Source: Allopusillimonas ginsengisoli
Lineage (GTDB): Bacteria; Pseudomonadota; Gammaproteobacteria; Burkholderiales; Burkholderiaceae_B
Direction of reading: 5' to 3'
NCBI RefSeq assembly: GCF_004153455.1
Contig: NZ_SDQE01000001.1
Coordinates: forward strand, 186,001-250,000
DNA: 64,000 nt
The position numbers and the translations under genes are program-made. Position 1 is the stretch's first letter. The number at the start of each line of letters is the position of its first letter. The notes below the pieces were generated by a model, which had not been told where the DNA came from, made no database searches, and worked only from the letters and a program-made list of their open reading frames with translations. Positions 16,894 through 26,699 of this stretch are shown here, one piece after another.

Positions 16894-17952
16894 TCAGGAA
16901 CGCCGCCGCTGCAGGAATGCCACAATAATGATGACAAACCCCTGTACTGCAGCGTTCAGATAGACACTGATGATGCTGGTAAGATTAAGAATATTTCCAA
17001 TGACTGAAAGCAGGATGGCGCCCACGACGGTGCCTGTCATGGTGCCTGAGCCACCCTTGAGCGCGGTGCCGCCCACAATGACGGCGGCGATGGCCTCCAG
17101 CTCCCATAACAATCCGGTGGTCGGGCTGGCTGAGCCCAGTCGGGGTACATACAATACCGTTGCAATGCCGACGCATATGCCAAGCAACACATAGGTCATT
17201 GTCTTGGTCCGATCAACGTTGACCGCGGCATAGCGTGCTACCTGCTCGTTCGACCCAATTGCCTGCACATAACGCCCGAAAGTCGTGCGATTGAGCAGCA
17301 GGCCGCCAAGCAGAGCAATGACCAGGAACACCCATACAGGAATAGGCACGCCAAGCAGGCTGCCGTAATACACGGGGCTGTAGGCATCGGAAATCCCCAT
17401 GTCCAGCGTGATGGCGCCGCCGTTGGAAAGATAAGTGAGATAAGCGCGAAAAATACCGAGCGTACCCAGTGTGACGATAAAAGGTTCGATACGGCCACGT
17501 GTGATCAACAAGCCATGCGCCAGGCCCAGCAAGCCGCCCAGCACCACGGCGAACACCATGCCCAACACAATCACCATGATGGGTGCCTCGGCCATGCCAT
17601 ACGTGGTGGACAGGCTATTCATGATCATGATCATGCTGCCCGCAATCAAGGCAGCCATGGAGCCCACGGAAAGATCGATACCGCCCGAGATGATGACAAA
17701 GCACATGCCGACCGAAATGATGCCGATGAAGGCTGTCCGGGTCAGCACGTTCATGATGTTGTCGACCTCGGCAAAACTGCTGTTGAGCAATGTGCCGGCA
17801 ATGCACAACAACACCAACCCCACGATCGGCCCCATGCCGTGCAGTCGCCCGAACCATCCAGGCTGTGTCTGCGTCGTCTGCCGCCCGTTGCGGCGGCTCG
17901 CCGGATCCGCTTCCGGCTCAGGCTTGCTGATGTGTTCCGGTTGCATGCGCAA
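16894..17952 (-). CDS. Ribose-type sugar ABC transporter, permease
   Basis: A 352-residue RbsC-type permease with a 35-residue polar N-terminal stretch and about nine or ten membrane segments. Family motifs include [13 protein letters not shown] near residue 100 and [19 protein letters not shown] near 305. The start overlaps the ATPase gene by 35 bases, which indicates translational coupling; a start two codons later is also possible. It forms the channel for the importer encoded by the adjacent genes. Confidence 0.88.
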   Translation of the reverse strand: MRMQPEHISKPEPEADPASRRNGRQTTQTQPGWFGRLHGMGPIVGLVLLCIAGTLLNSSFAEVDNIMNVLTRTAFIGIISVGMCFVIISGGIDLSVGSMAALIAGSMIMIMNSLSTTYGMAEAPIMVIVLGMVFAVVLGGLLGLAHGLLITRGRIEPFIVTLGTLGIFRAYLTYLSNGGAITLDMGISDAYSPVYYGSLLGVPIPVWVFLVIALLGGLLLNRTTFGRYVQAIGSNEQVARYAAVNVDRTKTMTYVLLGICVGIATVLYVPRLGSASPTTGLLWELEAIAAVIVGGTALKGGSGTMTGTVVGAILLSVIGNILNLTSIISVYLNAAVQGFVIIIVAFLQRRRS

Positions 17953-19414
17953 TCAGCTCCTTTTCATGCAGTTGATCGTTTTCGAGCACGGCTTGCAAAC
18001 GGCCTGCCCGCATTACCGCCACGCGGTGGCATAGTCCGATGAGTTCGATCAGCTCGGATGAAATCACGATGACGGCCAATCCTCGGGCGGCCAAGTCGTG
18101 AATAAGAAAATAGATATCGCGCTTGGCGCCGACGTCCACGCCGCGCGTGGGTTCGTCGAGCACGACGATGCGCGGGCCGGGATGCAAGACCTTGGCCAGC
18201 GCCAGCTTTTGCTGATTGCCGCCCGACAACGCCGAAGCGGGCATATCCGGATTGCCTGCACGGATGCCAAAGTCGTTGATGGCCTTGCGCATTGCGCTGC
18301 GCTCGGCATTGAAATCAAGCAAAGGCTGGGCATAGCGCTCCAGCGCCATCAATGTCAGGTTCTGCCGCATGCCAAACGCCAGCACGATGCCTTTTCCCTT
18401 TCGATCTTCACTTAAATAGGTAAGCCCATGACGGGCGGCGTCGCGTGGACTGCGCAGCTGCTGTACCTGGCCATCAATAAAAATCTGGCCTGCCGAACGT
18501 TCGCGCAAGCCGAGTATGCCCTCGAACAGCTCGGTGCGCCCTGCTCCCACCAGGCCCGCGAACCCGAATATTTCTCCCGGCCTTACCGAAAAACTGATGT
18601 CGCTCGCCCATCCGGGTACCGTAACGCCCTGCGCCTGCAGCAATGGCGCGCCGTTCACAGGCAGCGGGGTTTTGGAAGGAAACAGATCCTCGAGTTCCCG
18701 GCCCACCATGAGATTGGCCATTTCACGCCGCGAAACCTGGGACGTTGGGCAGCCGGTAACATAACGGCCATCGCGCATCACCAGGATGTCGTCAGTAATC
18801 CGCTCGACCTCATCCAGTTTGTGTGAAATATAAATAATGGTGCAGCCTTTGCGGCGCAACTGTTCTATCAACCCGAAAAGCCGTTCTGTTTCCGAGGGCG
18901 TCAACGTTGCGGTAGGTTCATCCATGACCAGCAGGCGCGCATTCTTGGCAAGCGCCTTGGCAATTTCGACCAACTGCTTTTCCGCCACAATCAGTCGTCC
19001 GACCAGCATGTCCGGACTCGCGTGCAGCCCGACCTGCTCAAGCAGATCGAGGGTTTCCGACCGCATGCGAATATTGTCCAGAAACAGCCCGCGGCGGTAT
19101 TCTCGCCCGAGAAAAATATTCTCGGCGATGGTCAGGTCATCTGCCAGGTTGATCTCCTGATGGATGAGCACAATCCCCAACTGCTCTGCATCGCGCGACG
19201 ACGCAAATGTGCGAAGCTGCCCGTCTATCTGCACGCCACCTTCGGTAGGCTGTTCATAACCGCACAGGATCTTCATCAGCGTCGACTTGCCTGCCCCGTT
19301 TTCACCCAGCAACCCATGCACGCGCCCAGGCTTCATGGAAAAACTGACATTGCGCAAGACACGCACCGCGCCAAAATCTTTGCTGATTGCGTCGAACTGA
19401 ACGGATAAGCTCAT
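17918..19414 (-). CDS. Ribose-type sugar ABC transporter, double ATP-binding protein
   Basis: A 498-residue RbsA/MglA-type protein with two ABC domains. The first (about 1-240) has an intact Walker [10 protein letters not shown] and Walker [12 protein letters not shown]. The second (about 255-495) has the degenerate Walker [12 protein letters not shown] usual for this family, followed by [13 protein letters not shown] and [12 protein letters not shown]. Only the first site is expected to hydrolyse ATP fully. The gene follows the LacI regulator with a one-base overlap, so regulator and transporter are made from one transcript. Confidence 0.9.
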   Translation of the reverse strand: MSLSVQFDAISKDFGAVRVLRNVSFSMKPGRVHGLLGENGAGKSTLMKILCGYEQPTEGGVQIDGQLRTFASSRDAEQLGIVLIHQEINLADDLTIAENIFLGREYRRGLFLDNIRMRSETLDLLEQVGLHASPDMLVGRLIVAEKQLVEIAKALAKNARLLVMDEPTATLTPSETERLFGLIEQLRRKGCTIIYISHKLDEVERITDDILVMRDGRYVTGCPTSQVSRREMANLMVGRELEDLFPSKTPLPVNGAPLLQAQGVTVPGWASDISFSVRPGEIFGFAGLVGAGRTELFEGILGLRERSAGQIFIDGQVQQLRSPRDAARHGLTYLSEDRKGKGIVLAFGMRQNLTLMALERYAQPLLDFNAERSAMRKAINDFGIRAGNPDMPASALSGGNQQKLALAKVLHPGPRIVVLDEPTRGVDVGAKRDIYFLIHDLAARGLAVIVISSELIELIGLCHRVAVMRAGRLQAVLENDQLHEKELIAHATGTHQQA

Positions 19415-20517
19415 CAGGCACTCTCCCTGCGCATCAACCGGTGTGGCAACCGTATCCCCTTTACCCGCGCTTGCGGATCATCCAGCTGGCGCAACAGCAG
19501 TTCTGCGGCGCGCAGGCCTAGCTGACGCATCGGTTGCGCCACCGTGCTGAGCGTAGGCGACACTTGGCTGGCCAGTGAAATATCATCGAAACCCATCACC
19601 GCCATATCCGTCGGCACGGCAAGCCCTGCGTCCCGCAGACCGCGCATGATACCGATGGCCAGCGTGTCCGAGACGGCGAAGACTGCGGTGGGCCTGAGAT
19701 CAAGCGCAAGCAGCCGTGCCACTGCGCGCTGGCCCGCATCAAAGTCCAGGCCGTTAACGCTTTGACTGTAATCAGGCCTGGCTGCAATGCCAGCCTGCCG
19801 CAGCGCATCTTCGTAACCGTTCTGGCGCTCACGCGCATACATGAAACGCATATCTGAATTCACAAACGCGATTCGGGAATGACCTCTGCTCACAAGATAT
19901 TGCACTGCCTCGCGCGCGGCCGCGCGATTGTCGATCCCCACATACGCCACGGGCGCATGCGCATCGAACTCACAACAGGCCACCCAGGGAAAACGCTGAG
20001 CCTCGCTTTGCTGCGCCTGCTGCACGGTATCTGGATCCAGGCAGATAGCCCCATCCACACGTCGAGTGTGCAGCAGCTCGAGAAAACGCTTTTCATGGTC
20101 AACACGTCCTCCAGTTTCGCAAAGCAGCATGTCGTAGCCTCTGGCCTGTACTGCCTCGTTGATCCCCTGCACGATCTGGGCATAAAAGGGATTACCAATA
20201 TCGGGCACCATGGTCAGCAGCAGCCGGCTTTCATCCGTGCGCAGGCTGCGGGCAAGCTGATTGACCCGGTAGCCCAGGGCGACAATGGAGTCCGCAACGC
20301 GTGAGCGGGTAGGCTCGCGCACCGCGTCGCTGCCATTGAGCACCCGCGAAACGGTCGCGACCGATACGCCGGCATGCACCGCAACCTGGGCAATCGACAC
20401 CTTGCGCTCGCGGCCGGCATCCACCGACTGACGACAGGCTGAGCCTGCTGGCGCCTTGCCACGCGGCGCGGCCTTTTTTGCGGGCCGCTTGTCGGCACGC
20501 GTTCGCTCTTTCACCAT
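19414..20517 (-). CDS. LacI-family transcriptional repressor with basic N-terminal extension
   Basis: A 367-residue LacI/GalR regulator. The helix-turn-helix begins near residue 40 (VSIAQVAVHAGVSVATVSRV), preceded by a lysine/arginine-rich tail that may be real or may mean the start is further in. The effector domain (TMVPDIGNPFYAQIVQGINE) resembles sugar-responsive members. It is the first gene of the operon containing the ribose-type transporter and two enzymes. A perfect 18-bp palindrome lies 28 bases upstream of its start, so autoregulation is likely. The effector is unknown. Confidence 0.85.
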   Translation of the reverse strand: MVKERTRADKRPAKKAAPRGKAPAGSACRQSVDAGRERKVSIAQVAVHAGVSVATVSRVLNGSDAVREPTRSRVADSIVALGYRVNQLARSLRTDESRLLLTMVPDIGNPFYAQIVQGINEAVQARGYDMLLCETGGRVDHEKRFLELLHTRRVDGAICLDPDTVQQAQQSEAQRFPWVACCEFDAHAPVAYVGIDNRAAAREAVQYLVSRGHSRIAFVNSDMRFMYARERQNGYEDALRQAGIAARPDYSQSVNGLDFDAGQRAVARLLALDLRPTAVFAVSDTLAIGIMRGLRDAGLAVPTDMAVMGFDDISLASQVSPTLSTVAQPMRQLGLRAAELLLRQLDDPQARVKGIRLPHRLMRRESA

Positions 20518-20544
20518 GGCGTGCCCTGATGTATGCTGTCCGTA

Positions 20545-20562
20545 AATGTAATCGATTACATT
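20545..20562. promoter_or_regulatory. LacI-family operator palindrome
   Basis: AATGTAATCGATTACATT is a perfect 18-bp palindrome with a CG centre, as expected for a LacI-family operator. It lies between the leftward LacI gene (start 20517) and rightward zwf (start 20717), so one protein bound here could affect both transcripts. Confidence 0.8.
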
Positions 20563-20716
20563 ATGGCATCGTGCAATCCAGCATTCCCATGCGGGCTTAC
20601 CCTGAAAGCACGGTCAACCCCGTGCTTGTGGGCCGCGCCACGCGATCATTACAATCAGGAAACCCAGACGGCCTTCGGCCAAACGCCGAACCGGCGTGAA
20701 CTGCGACAAGGAACCC

Positions 20717-22177
20717 ATGGCTACGACCCCCGCGTTCGACATTGTCTTTTTCGGCGGCACAGGTGATCTTGCGCTGCGCAAGTTGATTCCAGCGCTCTAT
20801 GATGCGCATCTTGCAGGCGCCTTGCATCCAGGCGGTCGCATTATTGCACTGGGCCGCACACCACTTGGCCGCGACGGCTATCTTGCCCTGCTCGAATCAC
20901 GCGTACAGCCCCGCCTGGGCAGCCGGTTCAGTGATACTGCCTGGGCTGATTTTCTTGAGCGCGTGGATTTCGCCAAGCTCGACGCCGACAACATAGACGA
21001 CTATCACCAGCTGGCGCAATCGCTCGGCACCTCGGCAGACCGTGTGCTGGTCTGTTACCTGGCCACCGCGCCGCACCTGTTCATCACCATCTGCCAACAC
21101 CTGTCCGCTGCCGGGCTCAACCATTCCAACAGCCGCGTCGTGCTCGAAAAACCGTTGGGCCACGACCTGCAATCGTCCAATGCCATCAACGAAGCCGTGG
21201 GCCAGTGCTTCAGCGAAAACCAGATCTATCGCATCGACCACTACCTGGGCAAAGAGTCGGTCCAGAACCTATTGGCCATCCGCTTTGGCAATACCCTGTT
21301 CGAACCTCTATGGCGACGCGAATGGATAGACAACGTGCAGATCACGATTGCCGAAGACCTGGGCGTGGAGGAACGTGGCGAATTCTATGAGCGCACCGGT
21401 GCGCTGCGCGACATGCTGCAAAGCCACTTGCTGCAACTGCTGTGCATCGTGGCCATGGAGCCGCCCTCCAGCCTGACGGAAGACGCTGTGCGCGATGAAA
21501 AACTCAAGGTGCTCAAATCGCTCAAGCCCTTCACCGCGGAGGACGTCCTGACCAAAGCCGTACGCGGCCAGTACCGCAGCGGGGCCATTAACGGCAAGCC
21601 GGTGCCGGGCTATCGCGAAGAACCCAATGTAGACCCAGCCAGCAACACCGAAACCTTTGTGGCACTGCAGGCCGAAGTCTCGGGCTGGCGTTGGGCCGGC
21701 GTTCCTTTTTTCCTGCGTACCGGCAAACGGATGCAGGAGCGCGTGGCCGAGATCGTCATCAATTTCCGCAAGGTGCCGCACGCGCTCTTTCCCATGCCAG
21801 TTGGCGTGTCATCAGCCAACCGCCTGGTCATCAGCCTGCAACCCAAAGAAAGCGTACGCCTGTATTTCCTGGCCAAAAAGCCTGGAGACACCATGGATCT
21901 GCAATCCACCTATTTGAATCTGGACTTCCACACCATGTTCAAATCGCGCAGGTCGGATGCCTACGAACGCCTCTTGCTCGACGTGATCAATGGCCGCCTT
22001 GCCCTGTTCATGCGGCGCGACGAACAGGCACAGGCCTGGACATGGGTGGAGCCCATCCTGGCGTGCTGGGGCCGCCACGCCATCGCACCCAAGCTCTATA
22101 CCGCCGGCAGCTGGGGGCCTGCCGCCTCCAGTGGCCTTCTGTCGCGCACAGGCGTAAGCTGGCACGAGGAGGCATGA
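20717..22177 (+). CDS. zwf: Glucose-6-phosphate 1-dehydrogenase
   Basis: A 486-residue enzyme oxidising glucose 6-phosphate to 6-phosphogluconolactone with NADP (or NAD). The nucleotide-binding motif is GGTGDLA at 13-19, the EKP motif at 144-146 and the active-site signature RIDHYLGKE at 172-180, including His175 and Lys179. I use the ATG at 20717, which has AAGGA five bases upstream; a GTG at 20696 would add seven residues with no match. It is the first gene of zwf-pgl-glk, with pgl three bases downstream. An 18-bp LacI-type palindrome lies in its upstream region. Confidence 0.95.
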   Translation: MATTPAFDIVFFGGTGDLALRKLIPALYDAHLAGALHPGGRIIALGRTPLGRDGYLALLESRVQPRLGSRFSDTAWADFLERVDFAKLDADNIDDYHQLAQSLGTSADRVLVCYLATAPHLFITICQHLSAAGLNHSNSRVVLEKPLGHDLQSSNAINEAVGQCFSENQIYRIDHYLGKESVQNLLAIRFGNTLFEPLWRREWIDNVQITIAEDLGVEERGEFYERTGALRDMLQSHLLQLLCIVAMEPPSSLTEDAVRDEKLKVLKSLKPFTAEDVLTKAVRGQYRSGAINGKPVPGYREEPNVDPASNTETFVALQAEVSGWRWAGVPFFLRTGKRMQERVAEIVINFRKVPHALFPMPVGVSSANRLVISLQPKESVRLYFLAKKPGDTMDLQSTYLNLDFHTMFKSRRSDAYERLLLDVINGRLALFMRRDEQAQAWTWVEPILACWGRHAIAPKLYTAGSWGPAASSGLLSRTGVSWHEEA

Positions 22178-22180
22178 ACC

Positions 22181-22864
22181 ATGCACATATCCTGGCACGA
22201 GTTTGCCGCCGGCGCTGAATACGTTCAGGCACTGGTCGGTAAAATTGCCGCCACGCTGACACGCGCGGTGGACATACACGGTCGCGCGGGGCTTGCCGTA
22301 TCGGGCGGGCGCTCGCCCATTCCGATATTCAAAGCCTTGAGCCAGGCCAGCCTGCCCTGGGAAGCCGTCCGTATCACACTCGTAGACGATAGATTCGTAC
22401 CCGTCGAACACCCCGACAGCAACGAAAGGCTGGTTCGCACACACCTGCTGCACAACAAGGCAGCGGCGGCGCAATTTACCGGGCTGGTGTCGCATCCAGA
22501 CGACATCAAGGCCAGTGTCAGGCAAGCCAATCAGCAAACCGACCGCATTACGCTGGCGCTGTTGGGCATGGGAGACGATGGTCACACAGCGTCGCTGTTT
22601 CCGGGTGCGCTCCAACTGACCGAGTGTCTCGCACCCGATACCGAAAGCCGATACCTGCATGTCACGCCTCTGCAGGCTCCCCATGAACGCATCAGCATGA
22701 CGCTGAACGCTATCCTCTCGGCCGAACATCTGATACTCGCCATATCCGGCGCAGACAAACGGCATGTGCTGAACCGCGCCGCGCAGGGAACCAACCCCGC
22801 GCTGCCGATCAGCTATATCGTCAACCAGACCGGAGTCCCGCTCGATGTCTATTGGCACGCCTAA
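22181..22864 (+). CDS. pgl: 6-phosphogluconolactonase
   Basis: A 227-residue DevB-type lactonase that hydrolyses 6-phosphogluconolactone to 6-phosphogluconate. Family motifs are GRSPIPIFKAL near 45, VDDRFVPVEHPDSNERL near 68 and GMGDDGHTASLFPG near 128. The gene sits between zwf and glk and overlaps glk by 20 bases, so the three are translated from one message. Confidence 0.93.
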   Translation: MHISWHEFAAGAEYVQALVGKIAATLTRAVDIHGRAGLAVSGGRSPIPIFKALSQASLPWEAVRITLVDDRFVPVEHPDSNERLVRTHLLHNKAAAAQFTGLVSHPDDIKASVRQANQQTDRITLALLGMGDDGHTASLFPGALQLTECLAPDTESRYLHVTPLQAPHERISMTLNAILSAEHLILAISGADKRHVLNRAAQGTNPALPISYIVNQTGVPLDVYWHA

Positions 22865-23825
22865 GCACGAACGCCATCTGATCGCTGATATCGGTGGAAC
22901 GCATGCGCGCTTTGCCCTCTGCTCTTCCGTCCGTGACATTGATCAGATCGACGTTCTGAACAGCGCTGACTACCCAACCATGGAAGACGCGATCCGCCAT
23001 TACCTGGATGCGCATGGGAATCCGCAAATCAAGTACGCGGTGATAGGCATCGCCAACCCTATCCTCGGTGATCACGTCAAAATGACCAACTCGCCCTGGG
23101 CGTTTTCCATTGAAGGCTTGCGGCAATCGCTGCATCTGTCGCACCTGCATGTACTTAACGATTTTACTGTGCTCGCGATGGCGCTCCCGCATCTGCAGGG
23201 TAATGAACTAATACAAGTTGGCGGCGGATCTTGCGTGCGTGACGCGCCAATGGGCTTGCTTGGCCCCGGTACCGGACTGGGCGTGTCCGCCCTGATACCG
23301 TCACGCCACGGGCCCTGGACCCCACTGGCTGCCGAGGGCGGACATGTCAGCTTTGCGCCCTCGGACGAACTGGAATCCATGCTATGGCGCGAAGCACGCC
23401 AGCAGTTCGGCCATGTCTCCATGGAAAGGCTAGTGTCAGGCCCCGGGCTGTCTTTCATTTACACCTGTCTGTGCCATGACCAGGGCATCACGGCACAGGA
23501 TTATTCCCCTGCGCAGATCAGCCGTCATGCCATAGCCCGCAGCGACAAAACCTGCCGCCTGGCGCTGGATACCTTTTGCGCCATATTGGGTACGGCCGCC
23601 AGTGACCTGGCGGTCACCCTGGGTGCGCGTGGCGGCATCTACATCGGCGGCGGCATCATCAAGAAACTGGGTGATTACTTCGGCCAGTCGCCCTTTCGAC
23701 AGCGCTTCGAGGACAAAGGCCGATTCCGGGATTACCTGGCGGCCATCCCGGTCTTCGTCATCAACAGCAAACAGCCCACGCTGCTTGGCGCCGCGGCCTA
23801 TCTGGATACACTCGTGCAGGAATAA
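22845..23825 (+). CDS. glk: Glucokinase
   Basis: A 326-residue bacterial glucokinase (Glk group, not ROK) phosphorylating glucose to glucose 6-phosphate. The ATP-binding motif ADIGGTHARFAL is near residue 15, the sugar-binding region TNSPWAFS and LNDFTVLA at about 83-105, and LLGPGTGLGVS near 140. It begins inside pgl with a 20-base overlap and runs toward a convergent SDR gene 19 bases away. Presence of glk means free glucose, not only sugar acids, can enter the pathway in this strain. Confidence 0.94.
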   Translation: MSIGTPKHERHLIADIGGTHARFALCSSVRDIDQIDVLNSADYPTMEDAIRHYLDAHGNPQIKYAVIGIANPILGDHVKMTNSPWAFSIEGLRQSLHLSHLHVLNDFTVLAMALPHLQGNELIQVGGGSCVRDAPMGLLGPGTGLGVSALIPSRHGPWTPLAAEGGHVSFAPSDELESMLWREARQQFGHVSMERLVSGPGLSFIYTCLCHDQGITAQDYSPAQISRHAIARSDKTCRLALDTFCAILGTAASDLAVTLGARGGIYIGGGIIKKLGDYFGQSPFRQRFEDKGRFRDYLAAIPVFVINSKQPTLLGAAAYLDTLVQE

Positions 23826-23844
23826 ATCCTATCCTGCCCGTGCG

Positions 23845-24606
23845 CTACATGCTGGACGACATGCCACCGTCAACAACCATGACCTGGCCTGTCATGAACT
23901 GCGCTTCGCGTGCCGCCAGAAAAACAACCGCCGAGGCAATGTCTTGGGGATCGCCCCAGCGCTTTTGCGGAACGCGATCGAACAGCCATTGATTGAAGGC
24001 CTCATCGTTCCAAAGCCTGCTGGTGAGCTCAGTCTTGATATAACCCGGTGCGACTGCATTCACCGTGACGCCCGCCTCGGCCAGCTCGACCGCCCACTGT
24101 CGCACGAGGCCATGAATGGCCGCCTTGGCAGCGGTGTAAGCGGTGATATCGCGACGGCCTCTCAATGCCGTGATAGACCCGGTAAAAATAATGCGACCGT
24201 AGCCGTGCTCCGACATGCCACGCGCGACCTCACGCGCCAGTGCCCACTGGGAGGTCAGGTTGGCAAACACTACGCGGTCGAAATCCTGCTGCTGGTAGGA
24301 CAGCAAGGGTTCGCGATGCTGAACGCCAGCATTGGAAAAAAAGATATCGATGCGTCCCAGTTCAGCCCGGGCCTGCGTCACAGCCGCGGCGGCGGCTTCA
24401 GGATCGGCAATATCGAAGGGAAGCACATGCGCGCTGACCCTCTCCTCCTTTAAGCGCGCTGCGGCTGCTTCGAGCGTTGCGCGCTGCCTGCCATTGAGAA
24501 TCACCGTCGCGCCCTGCCGGCCCAGCGCCTGTGCGGCCGCGTAGCCTATGCCTCGCGAAGATCCCGTCACCAGGGCAACCTGGCCGGTTAAATCGAACAT
24601 AGCCAT
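23845..24606 (-). CDS. SDR oxidoreductase, gluconate 5-dehydrogenase-like
   Basis: A 253-residue short-chain dehydrogenase. The cofactor motif is TGSSRGIG, the NAG-type motif SNAGVQHREP and the catalytic YTAAK. Its C-terminal half (VNAVAPGYIKTEL, then KRWGDPQDIASAVVFL and FMTGQVMVVDGG) matches the gluconate 5-dehydrogenase (IdnO) type, which interconverts gluconate and 5-ketogluconate, but related sequences act on other hydroxyl acids. It is the last gene of the leftward operon and overlaps the stop of the BKACE gene by one base. The context suggests it works on the same compound as the BKACE and dehydrogenase. Confidence 0.78.
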   Translation of the reverse strand: MAMFDLTGQVALVTGSSRGIGYAAAQALGRQGATVILNGRQRATLEAAAARLKEERVSAHVLPFDIADPEAAAAAVTQARAELGRIDIFFSNAGVQHREPLLSYQQQDFDRVVFANLTSQWALAREVARGMSEHGYGRIIFTGSITALRGRRDITAYTAAKAAIHGLVRQWAVELAEAGVTVNAVAPGYIKTELTSRLWNDEAFNQWLFDRVPQKRWGDPQDIASAVVFLAAREAQFMTGQVMVVDGGMSSSM

Positions 24607-25538
24607 CAGAAATCCACCTTGTCGCCACCCTTGAGCTGCAGCGTGGCACGCGCCTCATCAGGCGTCGCGACCTCCAGGTTGAGCGCCTCGAGCACAATCC
24701 GGATGCGGCTGACTTGCTCCGCATTGGACGATGCCAACTGTCCAGGCCCGATCCAAAGGGAGTCTTCGAGCCCGACCCGCACGTTCGAGCCCATCGCTGC
24801 ACCCATCGTCGCCAGGGAAATCTGACTGCGACCGGCGCCCAGGATGGACCATTGATAGTTGTCGCCAAATAGCCTGTCTGCCGTGCGGCGCATGTGCATG
24901 AGATCTTCGGGGTTGGGCCCGATGCCGCCAAGAATGCCGAACACAGACTGAATGAATGGCGGGCTTTGTACCAGCCCGCGGTCCATGAAATGCGCCAGGT
25001 TATAGAGATGACTGATGTCGTAGCATTCGAACTCGAACCGCGTGCCGTTATCCGTGCCCTGGCGCAAAATGGTTTCGATATCCTTGTAAGTGTTTCTGAA
25101 GATCAAATCCCGGCTGTTTTCCAGATGTTGTCTTTCCCAGTCATGCTCGAAGGTCTTGAAACGTTCCAGCATGGGAAACAGGCCGAAATTCATGGACCCC
25201 ATGTTCAGCGAAGCAAGCTCCGGCTTGAAGGTCATGGCGGGCTGTATGCGTTCCTGGACCGTCATGTGCGGGCTGCCACCCGTCGTGATATTGATGACGG
25301 CATCGGTTGACGCCTTGATCTTCTGCAGGAAAGGCTTGAAGACTTCAGGGTCTTGCGTAGGCCTGCCGTCCTTGGGATCGCGCGCATGCAAATGCAGAAT
25401 GGCCGCGCCCGCCTGCGCAGCGGCAATGCCGGCCTCGGCGATTTCTTCGGCAGTGACCGGCAAATGCGGCGACATGCTGGGTGTATGAATACCGCCGGTA
25501 ACGGCGCAGGTGATGATGACTTTTTTCTTGCTGGCCAT
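24606..25538 (-). CDS. Beta-keto acid cleavage enzyme (BKACE, Kce family)
   Basis: A 310-residue member of the BKACE family (formerly DUF849), zinc enzymes that condense a beta-keto acid with acetyl-CoA and cleave it to acetoacetyl-CoA and a shorter amine or acid. The motifs are ITCAVTGGIHTPSMSPHLPV near the N-terminus and the zinc ligands His49 and His51 in HLHARD. The start at 25538 has GAGGGCAAT ahead of it. Known substrates include 3-keto-5-aminohexanoate and dehydrocarnitine. The dehydrogenase gene 113 bases upstream could produce the beta-keto acid it uses. Which substrate applies here is not determinable. Confidence 0.85.
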   Translation of the reverse strand: MASKKKVIITCAVTGGIHTPSMSPHLPVTAEEIAEAGIAAAQAGAAILHLHARDPKDGRPTQDPEVFKPFLQKIKASTDAVINITTGGSPHMTVQERIQPAMTFKPELASLNMGSMNFGLFPMLERFKTFEHDWERQHLENSRDLIFRNTYKDIETILRQGTDNGTRFEFECYDISHLYNLAHFMDRGLVQSPPFIQSVFGILGGIGPNPEDLMHMRRTADRLFGDNYQWSILGAGRSQISLATMGAAMGSNVRVGLEDSLWIGPGQLASSNAEQVSRIRIVLEALNLEVATPDEARATLQLKGGDKVDF

Positions 25539-25651
25539 GATTGCCCTCGATTGTCTTGGTAATTTTTTGGTCGATAAGTGTTCGTTGCTTCGCAACAGCT
25601 CCGCTCAAGGCAGCGTCTGTGCCTAAACCGCTCCCAGCCCGACTGGATTTC

Positions 25652-26590
25652 TCAGGAGGGCCCTGCGGTATCCTGCTGCTGTTTGTGCAGCAACAGCGCC
25701 ATCAGGCGCTCATCACGCCACAGCCTGCGGTCGAGCAGCGCTTCGCGTGGCAGCACGTCACGCCGCTGGGCGTGCAATTGTGCGACCAGGCCGTCATCCC
25801 ACGCTTCCGTGGATGCCTGTTCTGTGGCAATAGACTGAAACATGCCGCCATAACGCGCGCAGTAATCCTGAAGGCCATCCGGCGCATTGAGATCTATGGT
25901 CTCAAACGGCCCCATGAAGGCCCAGCGCAAGCCGAGGCCATCCTTCACGGTCACGTCAAGATCTTCCACGCTGACATAACCTTGGCCCACAAGCCGAAAA
26001 GCTTCGCGCAGCAACGCACCCTGCAGACGGTTCAACACAAAGCCCTCAAGCTCGCGATTAACCGTAACGGGTTTTTGCCCGACTGCCTGCATCAGGTGGC
26101 GCGCATGATCCACTGTGCGCTGACTGGTCCACGGGGCGCCGCAAAGCTCCACGACAGGCACCAGATAAGGAGGATTCACGGGATGGGCAACCAGGCAGCG
26201 CTCACGGCCTTGCAACGATGCGCTGAACAACGATGCCGGAATACTGGACGTCGAACTGGCGAGCACTGTACCGCCATCCGCGAGCTGATCCATGCGCGCG
26301 AAGATATCCTGTTTGATCTCCAGTTTTTCGGGCAGATTTTCCTGCACATACTCCGCGCCATCAAGCGCCAAGGCCAGGTCGTCCGCCACCCGAATGCGCG
26401 CCATGACGGCCGGTGCATCCGCCAGCAAACCTCGCTCATGCAACACATTGACGAGCTGACCTATCAACGCGTGCGCTCGGACGAGCGCATCAGGATCCCC
26501 ATCCCACAGCTTGACCTCGCACCCGCCACGCGCAAACACAATCGCCCATGCCTGCCCTATCAACCCTGCCCCGATAACCGCTACGTTCAT
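25652..26590 (-). CDS. 3-hydroxyacyl-CoA dehydrogenase-fold enzyme, L-carnitine/L-gulonate dehydrogenase-like
   Basis: A 312-residue NAD-dependent L-3-hydroxyacid dehydrogenase. The Rossmann motif is VIGAGLIG (residues 5-12), then SSTSSIPAS and HPVNPPYLVPVVELC, characteristic of the L-gulonate 3-dehydrogenase (lambda-crystallin) and carnitine dehydrogenase branch rather than fatty-acid enzymes. It would oxidise a free beta-hydroxy acid to a beta-keto acid. I use the ATG at 26590, with TAAGGAGG upstream; a start at 26725 adds 45 unrelated residues. The BKACE downstream is the expected next enzyme. Confidence 0.82.
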   Translation of the reverse strand: MNVAVIGAGLIGQAWAIVFARGGCEVKLWDGDPDALVRAHALIGQLVNVLHERGLLADAPAVMARIRVADDLALALDGAEYVQENLPEKLEIKQDIFARMDQLADGGTVLASSTSSIPASLFSASLQGRERCLVAHPVNPPYLVPVVELCGAPWTSQRTVDHARHLMQAVGQKPVTVNRELEGFVLNRLQGALLREAFRLVGQGYVSVEDLDVTVKDGLGLRWAFMGPFETIDLNAPDGLQDYCARYGGMFQSIATEQASTEAWDDGLVAQLHAQRRDVLPREALLDRRLWRDERLMALLLHKQQQDTAGPS

Positions 26591-26699
26591 GGCCGCCGGC
26601 CTCCTTATGCTGAATTCACATGCGCTGTCTCCGCACGGCGTCGGCATGAATACGCCATGCACCAACGGAATACACGGAAGATAATGCGCACCCTGACCG

